The notes under the pieces are model-generated. The model was given only the letters and a program-made list of their open reading frames with translations. It was not told where the DNA came from and did not search any database. Below, one piece after another: positions 30,555-41,235 of a DNA stretch of 64,000 bases. Each line of letters starts with the position of its first letter. The stretch's first letter is position 1. This DNA comes from Chitinophagales bacterium (GTDB taxonomy: Bacteria; Bacteroidota; Bacteroidia; Chitinophagales; Chitinophagaceae), in contig JAJPKJ010000062.1 in NCBI GenBank assembly GCA_021323755.1, positions 1 through 64,000 on the forward strand. The letters are read 5' to 3'. Position numbers and translations under genes: made by a program.

Positions 30555-32081
30555 ATGAGAAAAATAATATCCCTTGTGTTATGCTGCTGCTTAATCACTA
30601 ACGGTGTTGCATATACGCAGGTTTTGCCAAAAACCATTACGCTCACCAAAGAGCAATTGAAAGACAAGATCATGGGCGGCTGGGCAGGGCAAACGATCGG
30701 TGTTACCTTCGGCGGTCCCTACGAATTTCGTTTTGAAGGAAGCTTCATTCAAAACTATCAACCATTATTATGGTATGATGGTTACCTGAAAAAAACAATG
30801 GTTGATAATCCGGGATTGTATGATGATCTCTATATGGATCTGACCTTTGTTGATGTATTCGAAAAATACGGGTTGGATGCACCGGTAGATTCATTCGCGA
30901 ACGCCTTTGCCCACGCTGGTTACATGCTGTGGCATGCCAACCAGGCCGCCCGTTATAATATTCTCAATGGGATAAAAGCGCCTCAATCCGGTTATTGGCA
31001 AAACAATCCACATTCAGATGATATCGATTACCAGATCGAATCCGATTATGCCGGATTGATGTCGCCGGCAATGCCAAACACGGCATCCGCGATCAGCGAT
31101 AAAATCGGGCATATCATGAATTATGGCGATGGTTGGTATGGTGGCGTTTTTATCGGCGCCATGTATTCGCTTGCCTTTGTTTCTAACAATATTCATTTTA
31201 TTATTAACGAAGCCTTGAAAACCATTCCGGAACGAAGCACATATCATCAGTGTATCTCTGATGTGATCAAATGGCATGATCAATTTCCAAACGACTGGCA
31301 TCAAACCTGGTTCGAATTACAAAAAAAATGGTCCAGTGATATTGGTTGCCCGGATGGCGTTTTCAGTCCTTTCGATATTGATTCAAAACTCAATTCGGCT
31401 TATGTGGTAATGGGATTATTATATGGCAACGGGGATTTTTCCAAAACCCTTGAAGTTGCTGCAAGAGTTGGGCAAGACGCAGATTGTAATCCCTCTTCAG
31501 TCGGTGGAATTTTGGGAACATTATTGGGTTACAAAAATATTCCCGCTTACTGGAAAATGGGATTAAAAGAAGCAGAAGACATCAATTTCAAATACACCAC
31601 CATCTCCCTGAATAAAGTCTATGATATCGGTTTCAAACATGCACTTGAAAATGTAAAAAGAAACGGTGGAAAAATTGAAGATGATAAAATAACCATCATA
31701 GTTCAACCGCCTCAAACTGTAAAATTTGAACAAGGCTTTACCGGAATATATCCGGTCGATAAGAAGGATTTCTCCAATAATAACATCAAAGACATTTCTT
31801 TTGATTTTGAAGGAACAGGTTTTGTACTGCGGGGTGAAGCAGTTAAAAAAAATAACAATGATTCAGATTATATTTTTGATGGAGAAATTTATATTGATGG
31901 ACAAAAAACAGAGACCGTAAAATGGCCAACCAATTTTACGGTCCGCCGCCATGATCTTTGTTGGAAATATCTTTTGCCAAAAGGGAAACATACGGTGAAA
32001 GTAAAAGTGCTGAACCCGAATGATAACTATGAATTGCACAGCACAGATTATATTATTTATGTTGATAAACCCGCTCAATAA
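30555..32081 (+). CDS. Secreted ADP-ribosylglycohydrolase-fold protein with C-terminal beta-sandwich-like domain
   Basis: Signal peptide MRKIISLVLCCCLITNGVAYTQ; KIMGGWAGQTIGVTFGGPYEFRFEG; DLYMDLTFVDV; GQDADCNPSSVGGILGTLLG. Confidence 0.87.
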   Translation: MRKIISLVLCCCLITNGVAYTQVLPKTITLTKEQLKDKIMGGWAGQTIGVTFGGPYEFRFEGSFIQNYQPLLWYDGYLKKTMVDNPGLYDDLYMDLTFVDVFEKYGLDAPVDSFANAFAHAGYMLWHANQAARYNILNGIKAPQSGYWQNNPHSDDIDYQIESDYAGLMSPAMPNTASAISDKIGHIMNYGDGWYGGVFIGAMYSLAFVSNNIHFIINEALKTIPERSTYHQCISDVIKWHDQFPNDWHQTWFELQKKWSSDIGCPDGVFSPFDIDSKLNSAYVVMGLLYGNGDFSKTLEVAARVGQDADCNPSSVGGILGTLLGYKNIPAYWKMGLKEAEDINFKYTTISLNKVYDIGFKHALENVKRNGGKIEDDKITIIVQPPQTVKFEQGFTGIYPVDKKDFSNNNIKDISFDFEGTGFVLRGEAVKKNNNDSDYIFDGEIYIDGQKTETVKWPTNFTVRRHDLCWKYLLPKGKHTVKVKVLNPNDNYELHSTDYIIYVDKPAQ

Positions 32082-32098
32082 ATCGCAAAAATTCTTTT

Positions 32099-33100
32099 AT
32101 GTTCATCATCGGGAATTATTCAGTCGCTGTAATCTTTTGCATCATTACCATGCTTTGCTGGGGTTCGTGGGCGAACACCCAGAAGCTCGCTGCTAAAACA
32201 TGGCGCTTCGAATTATTTTATTGGGATTATGTTATGGGTATTCTCTTGTTCTCTCTCATCAGCGCTTTCACATTGGGAAGTTTTGGCGCAGAAGGCAGAT
32301 CATTTTTGAACGACCTCAAACAGGCAGATATTTCAAGCATTGGAAATGCCTTCTTAGGGGGTATTATTTTCAACGCGGCAAACATCCTGATTGCTGCAGC
32401 AATTGCTGTTGCGGGCATGTCGGTCGCTTTCCCCGTCGGCATTGGCATTGCATTAATACTTGGTGTATTGGTGAATTATATTACTGCAGCAAAAGGAAAT
32501 GCATATTTGCTTTTCAGTGGTGTTATTTTAATAGCTATTGCCATCTTGTTAAACGCCATCGCTTACAATAGAAAAAACCAAGCGGGAAAAAAAATATCAG
32601 AAAAAGGAATTGTGCTGGCAATAATCGGCGGGATATTAATGTCTTTCTTTTACCGTTTCATCGCAGTGAGCATGGACATGGAAAATTTTCACCAGCCTGC
32701 TGCCGGCAAAATGACGCCATACACAGCCGTGTTTATTTTTTCCGTTGGTATATTTCTCAGCAATTTTTTATTCAATACCATTCTCATTAAAAAACCATTT
32801 TCAGGTGAGCCTGCCCGTTATGCAGATTATTTCAATGGCAAATTTAAAACACATCTTGTTGGCGTGCTAGGTGGATTGATCTGGGGCATTGGCAATTCGT
32901 TCAATCTGATCGCTGCAGGCAAAGCAGGACCGGCAATATCCTATGGGCTCGGACAAGGTGCAACTTTAGTGGCTGCATTATGGGGCGTTTTCATCTGGAA
33001 AGAATTCAGCGATGCCCCAAAAGGAACCAACAGCCTAATCACTGCAATGTTTATTCTTTTCATTGCCGGATTGGTATTATTGGTTTATGCCGGACGATGA
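32099..33100 (+). CDS. GRP/RhaT-like sugar permease
   Basis: 10-TM; ITMLCWGSWANTQKLAAKTWRFELFYWDYVMGI; IWGIGNSFNLIAAGKAGPAISYGLGQGATLVAALWGVFIWKEF. Confidence 0.82.
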   Translation: MFIIGNYSVAVIFCIITMLCWGSWANTQKLAAKTWRFELFYWDYVMGILLFSLISAFTLGSFGAEGRSFLNDLKQADISSIGNAFLGGIIFNAANILIAAAIAVAGMSVAFPVGIGIALILGVLVNYITAAKGNAYLLFSGVILIAIAILLNAIAYNRKNQAGKKISEKGIVLAIIGGILMSFFYRFIAVSMDMENFHQPAAGKMTPYTAVFIFSVGIFLSNFLFNTILIKKPFSGEPARYADYFNGKFKTHLVGVLGGLIWGIGNSFNLIAAGKAGPAISYGLGQGATLVAALWGVFIWKEFSDAPKGTNSLITAMFILFIAGLVLLVYAGR

Positions 33101-33212
33101 TGCTATTTAGGATTTAAGCTATTAGACTGGAGATCTCCCTCAATCTAAAATTTATTCTTCCTGTAAAATGCATGCCCGGGAAAATCCGCCATCCCCCATC
33201 TCGCATTCTTGG

Positions 33213-34610
33213 TCACACTTTTATTTTCTTCCATTTACCTTTTCTAAAAATCAGATACGAAACGATTGTGACGACTGTTTCTGTAATGATGATCGCCCAA
33301 AAAACACCTTTCGGCCCCCATCCAAAAATGATCGCCATCAAATAGGCAATGGGAATTTGAAAAGCCCAGAAACAAAACAGGCTGATGATGGTCGGTGTCC
33401 TGGTATCACCTGCTCCGTTAAACGCATTCATCAAAACCATTCCAACTCCATAGAAAATATATCCCGCAGTTACAATATGCAATACTTGTATGGCCACTTT
33501 CTGCACAGCTTCATCATGGTTCATAAACTCAACGATCGGACTTGCGGCAACTAAAAACAATAAGGTGATCACGGCCATAAAAACAGCATTATATTTTGCC
33601 GTTTTCCACACCGATTCTTCTGCACGTCCAGGCTGCTTGGCGCCCAGATTTTGTCCCACCAATGTTGCGGTGGCATTACTCATACCCCATGCCGGTAACA
33701 GAAAGAATAATAAAATTCTAATCGCCACCTGGTAACCCGCAATGGTAGCATTGCCGAATTGGGAAATGATCCTGAGCATGATGATCCAGCTCGCTGAGCC
33801 AATGAGAAATTGCGCCGTCCCGCTCCACGCGATCTTCAATACAGATTTTATGATCTCCCAATCAGGAGCAAAATATTTCCGCAGTATATGAACCGCGCCG
33901 CTGCCTCTGAATAAATGGTACAACTGAAAACAAACCCCTGCGCCTCTTCCGATGGTAGTTGCCATACCCGCACCACGTACACCATAATAGTGGATCAGGA
34001 TCGGGCAGAGAATAATATTCAGCCCATTTGCTAGGAATAAGGTCCACATGGCAATGGATGCATTGCCCGCTCCGCGAAAAATACCATTTATCAGGTATAG
34101 CATCATGATAACAACGCTTCCTCCAAATATGATTCGCGTGTAAGAAACACCGGTTTCAATTACCTGACGGGAAGCACCCATCACACCAAGAATATCAGCT
34201 GAAAAAATAAACCCGATAATGCTGACGATCACGGTGACCACCAGTGCAATTAAAATGGCCTGCACCGCAGCGCGCGAGGCTTCCTCTGGCTTTTTTTCGC
34301 CGATCCTTCGCGCAACCATTGCCGTTGCTGCCATACTTAATCCAATGGCAACAGAATAAACAATGGTGAGGACAGATTCGGTTAAAGCCACTGTGGCAAC
34401 TGCTTCTTGTCCAACACGGCCCACAAAGAAAATATCAACCACGGCAAACACTGACTCCATGCACATTTCCAGTATCATCGGAATGGACAAAAGAAATATG
34501 GCTTTGCGGATGCTGCCCGTTGTATAATCCTGGTTCTCGCCCGAAAGCGATTTTTTGAATAATGTGTATAGTGATTTTATGCTTATATTATTTGTTACTG
34601 ACGATGACAT
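33213..34610 (-). CDS. MATE family efflux transporter
   Basis: SIPMILEMCMESVFAVVDIFFVGRVGQEAVATVALTES; 12-TM MATE layout. Confidence 0.95.
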   Translation of the reverse strand: MSSSVTNNISIKSLYTLFKKSLSGENQDYTTGSIRKAIFLLSIPMILEMCMESVFAVVDIFFVGRVGQEAVATVALTESVLTIVYSVAIGLSMAATAMVARRIGEKKPEEASRAAVQAILIALVVTVIVSIIGFIFSADILGVMGASRQVIETGVSYTRIIFGGSVVIMMLYLINGIFRGAGNASIAMWTLFLANGLNIILCPILIHYYGVRGAGMATTIGRGAGVCFQLYHLFRGSGAVHILRKYFAPDWEIIKSVLKIAWSGTAQFLIGSASWIIMLRIISQFGNATIAGYQVAIRILLFFLLPAWGMSNATATLVGQNLGAKQPGRAEESVWKTAKYNAVFMAVITLLFLVAASPIVEFMNHDEAVQKVAIQVLHIVTAGYIFYGVGMVLMNAFNGAGDTRTPTIISLFCFWAFQIPIAYLMAIIFGWGPKGVFWAIIITETVVTIVSYLIFRKGKWKKIKV

Positions 34611-34884
34611 AGAATTCCTGTTTAAAAAAAAATCTGGATAATAAAATAGATGAAATTAATATTGAGCAGTATAGCTCAAAACCGGCGGAGAAAACATCCT
34701 GCACGTAGCGAGGACCAGGTCAGCATTTCATAATTCCTAAAATTGATGCGCAAAGGTTATCTTTTTTCTTGAAGAGCAGAAATAATTTTTATAAGCTACA
34801 CTTTATCTTTAATCAGCATCCCAGCGACGCCCCCGCATTACCTGCCCGGTGACTCAATTGTCCAGTTTGGATCTATTCAACTGA

Positions 34885-35283
34885 TCATTCTTCTTTTGCT
34901 CCTTCAGCCACGCGGATATAATATCCGTTAATGTCAACAAAAGCAAACTCTCTGAGAGAATAGGGATGTCGCTTCAGCTCGTCTGCCAATTCAATATTCT
35001 TTTCTTTGAATTCAGCGTACACTTGATCAATATTATCAACAAACCAAATTATGGATAAACGGCTATTTTTATAGCTTTTGATCACCTCAACAAAGTCTGC
35101 ATCTTCTCCAAAAAGAAGCTGCATATCATCTCTGCGGATACCACCATCTGTTATAATTCCGTCTTTATTCTGAAAAGTCCATTCATCGTAAAACCCTAAA
35201 GTATTCCGATAATAATCAAGAGTTTGTTGCAAATTTCTTACTGGAAGATGCGGATTACACCTGATGAATTTTTTTTCTTTCAT
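34885..35283 (-). CDS. VOC (glyoxalase/bleomycin resistance) family protein
   Basis: NPHLPVRNLQQTLDYYRNTLGFYDEWTF; LREFAFVDINGYYIRVAE. Confidence 0.9.
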   Translation of the reverse strand: MKEKKFIRCNPHLPVRNLQQTLDYYRNTLGFYDEWTFQNKDGIITDGGIRRDDMQLLFGEDADFVEVIKSYKNSRLSIIWFVDNIDQVYAEFKEKNIELADELKRHPYSLREFAFVDINGYYIRVAEGAKEE

Positions 35284-35415
35284 AACTCGCTTTTGGCTTA
35301 CGCTAATTTAAGATTTTAGTCCGGCAACTAATGAATTTATGATCACCCTGAAACCGATTTACTGATTTTTGATTTTTCTAAAATCATTTTATTTAAATTC
35401 ATACTAAATATTTTT

Positions 35416-36294
35416 ATGGTTAAGGCAATAAAAAGGGCAACATGCCTATTGATCATGCTGTCGCTGCTCAACACGCAATTCACATGCGCACAGGAGCTTC
35501 ATAGCCGCTGGGATGAGCTGGTGGCAAGCGATTGGCCAAAAGCGCTTAAACTTTCCGACAGCACTTGTATTTTGCCTATTGGCATTTTAGAAAAACACGG
35601 ACCACACGTTCCGATTGGCTCAGATCTTATCCAGGTTCGCGAGTGGGCCGCAAGAGCAACAAAAAGAGAATATGCTGTGGTATTTCCCGATTATTTTTAC
35701 GGACAGATAAATGAAGCACGTCATCAACCCGGAACTTTTGCTCTGCCTGAGCGTGTGGTCTGGGATCTCCTCGAAGCAACATGTGATGAAATAGCGCGTA
35801 ATGGTTTTAAAAAAATATTGATCATTAATGGACATGGTGGTAATCCCGAATTGATAAGATATTTTATGCAAACGAGATTGGAAAAACAACGCGATTATGC
35901 AGTCTATTTCTTTGAACCACATTCGGATTCTGCCTATGCTAAAAAATTATCTGCTCTCCATAAATCAGATCCTGCCGGTGATCAGCATGCAGGCGAGAGA
36001 GAAACCTCTTCGTTATTATATTTACGTCCCGACCTTGTAAAAATGGACAGCGCAACCAATGAATCGGGCGCTAATCAAAAAAGATTAAATATTCCCAATG
36101 TGTACACTGCTATCTGGTGGTATGCTGATTATCCAAATCATTATGCAGGCGAAGGCGCAAAAGCAACACGCGAACTTGGACAGTTGGTGAATGAACATTT
36201 CATCGATCAGTTGGTCACCGCACTAAAAGATGTGAAAACGGACACAAGGACACTTGCTCTGCAAAAAGAATTTTTTGACAGGGTGAAAAAATAA
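35416..36294 (+). CDS. Creatininase family protein with signal peptide
   Basis: LPIGILEKHGPHVPIGSDLIQVREWA; INGHGGNPELIRYF; DQHAGERETSSLLYLRPDLV. Confidence 0.88.
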   Translation: MVKAIKRATCLLIMLSLLNTQFTCAQELHSRWDELVASDWPKALKLSDSTCILPIGILEKHGPHVPIGSDLIQVREWAARATKREYAVVFPDYFYGQINEARHQPGTFALPERVVWDLLEATCDEIARNGFKKILIINGHGGNPELIRYFMQTRLEKQRDYAVYFFEPHSDSAYAKKLSALHKSDPAGDQHAGERETSSLLYLRPDLVKMDSATNESGANQKRLNIPNVYTAIWWYADYPNHYAGEGAKATRELGQLVNEHFIDQLVTALKDVKTDTRTLALQKEFFDRVKK

Positions 36295-36300
36295 AATTTT

Positions 36301-36522
36301 ATGAGCCATGCATTTGTGAAGGAAGAGGATGGACAATGGCTTCATGATGTTGCCCCGAGCCTTAGCGCATTGATCATATATCTTACGCGCGAGAATAACG
36401 GCATTCGTGTTTATGAACAAAAAAAATTTGTGAATGCTGAAGGCAAAGAAGTGCATACAATGAGCAATGGATTATCTTACGCGAAAGACGCAGAAAATAA
36501 ATGGTATGTGATCGGTTATTGA
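36301..36522 (+). CDS. Hypothetical small protein
   Basis: 73 aa, 6 nt downstream of and co-oriented with the creatininase gene; coding-like composition. Confidence 0.55.
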   Translation: MSHAFVKEEDGQWLHDVAPSLSALIIYLTRENNGIRVYEQKKFVNAEGKEVHTMSNGLSYAKDAENKWYVIGY

Positions 36523-37361
36523 AATGCTACGGTATTTATTAACGTACCGATCTCCTCAATACTGATTATTATTTCATCATCTCTTTCCAGCGTGAACCCA
36601 TCGGGCGGGACGATGCCAGTCCCAGTCATCAAAAAACATCCGCTGGAAAATTTACATTCGCGAAATAAGAATTGAACCAGTTCATTGAATGAACGTTTCA
36701 TGCGATTAAGCTGAATGCTCCCTGAAAATTTTTCTTCCTTATTTCTGTTTATCAGCAAACGGATTGTTGCGTCTGAAGAAATCGGCTTTTCAGTAATAAA
36801 CAAACATGGACCCAGTGCCGCACTGCGCTCGTATGTTTTTGCCTGAGGAAGATAAAGTGGGTTTTCACCTTCAATACTGCGTGAACTCATGTCATTACCG
36901 ATAGTGTATGCCTGTATTTCTCCGAAAGAATTGATGAACAGTGTCAGTTCTGGTTCCGGAACATTCCAGACAGAATCTTTACGGATAAACACCTGTTCCT
37001 GATGCGCTGCGACCCGATGTGGTAAAGCTTTAAAAAAAAGTTCAGGTCTTTCCGCCTCATAAACTTTTTGGTAAAAATCTGCGCCACCAGAAGTTTTTGA
37101 TTCTTCCATGCGTGCATCACGGCTTCGCATATACGTAACACCGGCTGCCCATACTTCCTGGCTTCCAATTGGAGCTTGCAGATCATTCGCCACCATATCT
37201 TCGAATTCTTGTCTGGAAATTTTCTCATTATCTTTTATGACTGATAAAAGATAATGGAAAAGGTTCTTTCGATTAATGATCTGATCCCATGATTCATTAA
37301 TGATGACCAGGTTTTCAGAATCAGCAACAATATTTCCTTTTCTTGTTTTGTAAAGATGCAT
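36516..37361 (-). CDS. Fumarylacetoacetate hydrolase family protein, AraD-type 2-keto-3-deoxy-pentonate dehydratase-like
   Basis: [15 protein letters not shown] motif; [50 protein letters not shown]. Confidence 0.85.
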   Translation of the reverse strand: MHLYKTRKGNIVADSENLVIINESWDQIINRKNLFHYLLSVIKDNEKISRQEFEDMVANDLQAPIGSQEVWAAGVTYMRSRDARMEESKTSGGADFYQKVYEAERPELFFKALPHRVAAHQEQVFIRKDSVWNVPEPELTLFINSFGEIQAYTIGNDMSSRSIEGENPLYLPQAKTYERSAALGPCLFITEKPISSDATIRLLINRNKEEKFSGSIQLNRMKRSFNELVQFLFRECKFSSGCFLMTGTGIVPPDGFTLERDDEIIISIEEIGTLINTVAFQ

Positions 37362-37379
37362 AGCGTAATATTAATAAAC

Positions 37380-38624
37380 TTATTTTTTCAGATCATTTAA
37401 ATCAATGCCTAGCAAATGTTTGGCCAATACGCGCAATGAATCATAATTTCCCTGGAAATGGCAAGTCGTTTGCTTATATTCTTCCACTTCCATTCTTTTC
37501 AATTCCATTGCCGGCGATGATGATTCAATCTCATAGAATGGTCCAAGTTGCGTTCCATCCTGCAAAGGTCCGTCATTATAACTATTTACCACATCCCCTT
37601 TATATGGCTGTTTTTGAATCTCCCATTTCGAATTTACATACAGCCCGTTTTTATCGACAGGGAAAAAAATAATACTCAGCACATGATTACGAAAATCAAA
37701 ACTGGCAGCAACCGATCTTGCGATCTGTGGAGATAATCCAATTTTGCCGCGCGATCTCCCATCGCATCTTAAATACAAAACACTGTCTTTTATCTGCAAT
37801 CGCTCGGGTGCAATCTGTCCGAAATAATCGTCTGTAATATATTCATGAATATTTTTTTTCGGCGTGAACGGAATGATGACCGTTGTTTGCTCCGAGGGCG
37901 CCATCATTCCCAACAACCAAATAGAAAGAAGTCCTTTTTCTTTTTTCCAATCAGCATCGCCGGTGTTTTTAATTTTATTGTCTGTTTCGTATCCCACAAA
38001 ATGAATGGAGTCAGAGAGAGTAAAATTTATTTTCTCTTCAACCTGCTTCCTGTTTAGCAACCTCACGCCTCTTTCAATATTAATTTTAAAAACAGTGTTG
38101 CTGTAATTTGTCACTGCGGCGTCCTTTGAAAATACCGCCTGCGTTTTATTTGAATGGACGACATCGTAAGTGATGGTATCGACAATGGCAGGCACTTGCC
38201 AATGACCGATATTAAATGAATCATCTTTTTTAAAGTAAATGGAATATTGCCCACCTTCCGGGCCCATCCAAAACCTTTCTTCACCGCCAATGGGATTAAA
38301 TTGTTGTTTCTTTTTTCCTGATCCAAGAAGCCCATAATTTAACCATCCGAAACTGGAGCCCAGATCGCCATTCGCTGTACTCGTCAGGACACGTCCCTGG
38401 AAATCGGGGGATAATAATATTTTCGAATTGCCATCATCACTTTGTAATTCGATAATTTCCCTTACATATTTTTTTAAAAAGGAAACATCATATCCATAAG
38501 AACCCTTTGGAAAAGATTTTTCCTGATCTTTTGTTGTGGTACTTTTTTCATTATTATTATTACAGGCAACAATGATTAAAAAAAAATACAAGCAAACGCC
38601 AGCAGTTATTTTTTTCATGGGCAA
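37380..38624 (-). CDS. DUF6786-like lipoprotein
   Basis: Lipobox (IIVACNNNN); ILLSPDFQGRVLTSTANGDLGSSFGWLNY, ERFWMGPEGGQYSIYF. Confidence 0.65.
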   Translation of the reverse strand: MPMKKITAGVCLYFFLIIVACNNNNEKSTTTKDQEKSFPKGSYGYDVSFLKKYVREIIELQSDDGNSKILLSPDFQGRVLTSTANGDLGSSFGWLNYGLLGSGKKKQQFNPIGGEERFWMGPEGGQYSIYFKKDDSFNIGHWQVPAIVDTITYDVVHSNKTQAVFSKDAAVTNYSNTVFKINIERGVRLLNRKQVEEKINFTLSDSIHFVGYETDNKIKNTGDADWKKEKGLLSIWLLGMMAPSEQTTVIIPFTPKKNIHEYITDDYFGQIAPERLQIKDSVLYLRCDGRSRGKIGLSPQIARSVAASFDFRNHVLSIIFFPVDKNGLYVNSKWEIQKQPYKGDVVNSYNDGPLQDGTQLGPFYEIESSSPAMELKRMEVEEYKQTTCHFQGNYDSLRVLAKHLLGIDLNDLKK

Positions 38625-38688
38625 AAGTTAACCAAAAACTCATAATAAAAGAGATCGGCCCAATAAAATAGACGGTGAAAAGAGAAAG

Positions 38689-39924
38689 CTAAAAATATTC
38701 GCCAAGAGTAAGATGCCAGTCGAATGAATCCTTTCCTACTGCAAAATCAAGAGCTACATTAACATTTGATTTTTTATTGAATTTAATACGAAGCCCTGTT
38801 CCCATTGCGGGTAACATATACGCAAAGCGGTTGGTTTGAGGTTCTGCAAAACTTTGAACATTGGCAAAAACTACTCCGCCCCACAGCCCATTAGACGAAA
38901 TATCAAAACGGTATTCACTTTCTGCATAAAGCAATTGCTTTCCGCGATAGCGCCAGCGCAGATAACCCCTACCTATTTTTTCACTTACATCACCGGCTGT
39001 TGTCGGCAGGTCCAAATAAGGAACATCTCCATAAGTTCCCCAATAAACGGCCCAGAATGCAAGTACGGAATGCCAGTGATCACTAAGGGAAATATATTTT
39101 CTGTTATCAAAATAAATGGAAGTCCAGTTAGATGTACTTCCTAAATATCCAGGGTTGACGCGAAAAGAAAGGGAAGAATAAAATCCGCTGATCGGATTAT
39201 TTGGATTCGGCCGGTTATCGAATAAAAAGTTCGGACCCAATCCACTGGTAGTTGAAGCGGGACCGGTACCAATTCCGTATTTTTTAAAACTGCTCGGATA
39301 AGGCAAAGTCCAGGTTTCGTGAATATTATAAAAACGATCGAGGTTATATCCTAATCCAATATAAAAGGATCCTTTTACCTGCTTGTTTGCATTTACATAT
39401 ATACGTATCTGGTCGTTGGAAATATTATTTCCTAGTTCATCAGAAGTATTTGAGCCTAGGCCGTAAGTGGCCACATCATTATGAATAATGCGCAGATCTC
39501 CATTCATATTCCAGCCATTTTTATTAAGCCAAACATTCGGTTTGATGATGAACCCGAAGCGCGTACTCAAATTTGTGTAAGGAATGAAATAGATACTGGA
39601 GAGATTTGTATTGGCAGGCGAGCCAAGTAAAAATGTTGCATTGATTGAAGAAACGATAAAGCTGTTGCCATTGGTTGAGGCGCCAGACAGAGGCAGAAAT
39701 GAAAAAAATATTTTTCTTTCTCGCGGTATTTTTTTCTTATGAAATGGAATATATTTTGAAAATATGTCGATAAGGTCTTTCTGTTTTACGTTGGCGGTAT
39801 CTGCATTTTGATGTTGTGCAAAAATTCTTGTTGAAAGCAGGCAAAGCAAAATCATCAATAAAAAAAATAATGGACCCTTCCGGGAGGAATGCTTTTTGCT
39901 TATTTTATGAACTTGGTTTGTCAT
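38689..39924 (-). CDS. Omp85/BamA-type beta-barrel (surface antigen D15-like) outer membrane protein
   Basis: Signal peptide; GRGYLRWRYRGKQLLYAESEYRFDISSNGLWGGVVFANVQSF; ends GTGLRIKFNKKSNVNVALDFAVGKDSFDWHLTLGEYF. Confidence 0.8.
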   Translation of the reverse strand: MTNQVHKISKKHSSRKGPLFFLLMILLCLLSTRIFAQHQNADTANVKQKDLIDIFSKYIPFHKKKIPRERKIFFSFLPLSGASTNGNSFIVSSINATFLLGSPANTNLSSIYFIPYTNLSTRFGFIIKPNVWLNKNGWNMNGDLRIIHNDVATYGLGSNTSDELGNNISNDQIRIYVNANKQVKGSFYIGLGYNLDRFYNIHETWTLPYPSSFKKYGIGTGPASTTSGLGPNFLFDNRPNPNNPISGFYSSLSFRVNPGYLGSTSNWTSIYFDNRKYISLSDHWHSVLAFWAVYWGTYGDVPYLDLPTTAGDVSEKIGRGYLRWRYRGKQLLYAESEYRFDISSNGLWGGVVFANVQSFAEPQTNRFAYMLPAMGTGLRIKFNKKSNVNVALDFAVGKDSFDWHLTLGEYF

Positions 39925-39942
39925 ATAGTACAATCAATTTCT

Positions 39943-40270
39943 GCCATTAATATGGTCCCGGAAAATAAAATAAGTGCCGGTGCGCGGTCCTGCACTGTAG
40001 ATCGCATAACCTAAATCCAAGTGCGCATAAAGTCCCGGTTGAATTTCCAAACGCAATCTTACCCATGCTATCGGAAATGAATATTAATGATTTCACACTC
40101 CTAAGACAAAACCTATACCCTTTATTGTAACGATCAAAGCCCTCCATTTCTGGTAGAATAGCAGGAAGGCTTTTGAATACTATTTTCTTTATTCCCCGAA
40201 GTGTAGAACGAATGGGGCAATTCGTGATTTTAACCAAGCAAGAATTTCCAGTGTGGTATCATCTATCAAA
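39943..40270 (-). pseudogene. Degenerate coding remnant between dgoK and the Omp85-like gene
   Basis: Coding-like segments in shifted frames: DTTLEILAWLKSRIAPFVLHFGE*, SKAFLLFYQKWRALIVTIKGIGFVLGV*, AWVRLRLEIQPGLYAHLDLGYAIYSAGPRTGTYFIFRDHINGRN*. Confidence 0.4.
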
Positions 40271-41221
40271 TCATTGCTGTTGCTGATTGAAAATAAGAAT
40301 CTGTCCTTTGATCAACGCCTCTACTGCATTTTGTTGACGAAGTTTATGTTTCAAATTTAAGGCTATCAATGCTTCTGTATAGCGCGCCAGTAATGATCCC
40401 GTTGATACCACGGTAATATTTTCGTAATCCTCTTTATCAATATCCTTTAATTCCTCACCAATCAATAATCCGCTCAGGTAATGATGGTTTTCCTTTTTGC
40501 CTAGTTCACCAAACAAATGTTTCGCTCTAACATGGAATATATTATTAAGAAAATTTGAATCCTTTGCTTCTTCAATTCCTTTGGTGAATTGATCATTGCC
40601 GATGGAAGAAATATTATCGGGTTCAACTGAAGCAGCTAAAATGCTTTTGTTATGTAACAGGTCGAATAATTCCCCTGTCATATAGGTTTTCAGATCGATT
40701 ACTGAACCATTTTGAACAATTACCTGTTTTGAATGGGTTCCCGGGAAAATAAATAATTGTTTAGTAGACGAGGTTTTAATGTCGCAACCGACAATCATTG
40801 TTTCTTCGCCACGCATCACATCCTTATTTGTTTTCAACCCGGAAATTAAAAGGACGTCATGCTCAAATTTTTCATCGGCAGCTATTTTCTCTACATTTAA
40901 TTGTCCGCCATTTATTTTAAAAGGAATAGCTGTGTACGGAAGCTCCATCATGCCGATCGAAGCGGATGCCATTCCTGAAATAATGATCGGCAAACCGCTT
41001 AACCGGGAAGTCGACAGTCCTTTTATTTGCCTAACTAAAATATTTGTATAAAATAATGCTCTTTTATTTTCTGGTAAACCGCTTTGCAACCAATCATTAT
41101 AGACAACAGCGATCCCTTTGCCATCAATAGCTTCAGCAAGTATAGCCTTATCGGCTGTATCAATAAGCCGGACACGCAAAAAACTCGTTCCCCAATCACA
41201 ACTTAAAACTTGTTTGACCAT
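40271..41221 (-). CDS. dgoK: 2-dehydro-3-deoxygalactonokinase
   Basis: LSCDWGTSFLRVRLID; ISGMASASIGMMELPYTAIPF; MRGEETMIVGC; PGTHSKQVIV. Confidence 0.92.
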   Translation of the reverse strand: MVKQVLSCDWGTSFLRVRLIDTADKAILAEAIDGKGIAVVYNDWLQSGLPENKRALFYTNILVRQIKGLSTSRLSGLPIIISGMASASIGMMELPYTAIPFKINGGQLNVEKIAADEKFEHDVLLISGLKTNKDVMRGEETMIVGCDIKTSSTKQLFIFPGTHSKQVIVQNGSVIDLKTYMTGELFDLLHNKSILAASVEPDNISSIGNDQFTKGIEEAKDSNFLNNIFHVRAKHLFGELGKKENHHYLSGLLIGEELKDIDKEDYENITVVSTGSLLARYTEALIALNLKHKLRQQNAVEALIKGQILIFNQQQQ

Positions 41222-41235
41222 CCTCAGGAAGCTTA

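Noticed and set aside
32200-32571. 123-aa + strand ORF inside the GRP permease
   Set aside because: Overlaps the permease in another frame; Cys/His/Arg-rich translation typical of a shifted frame.
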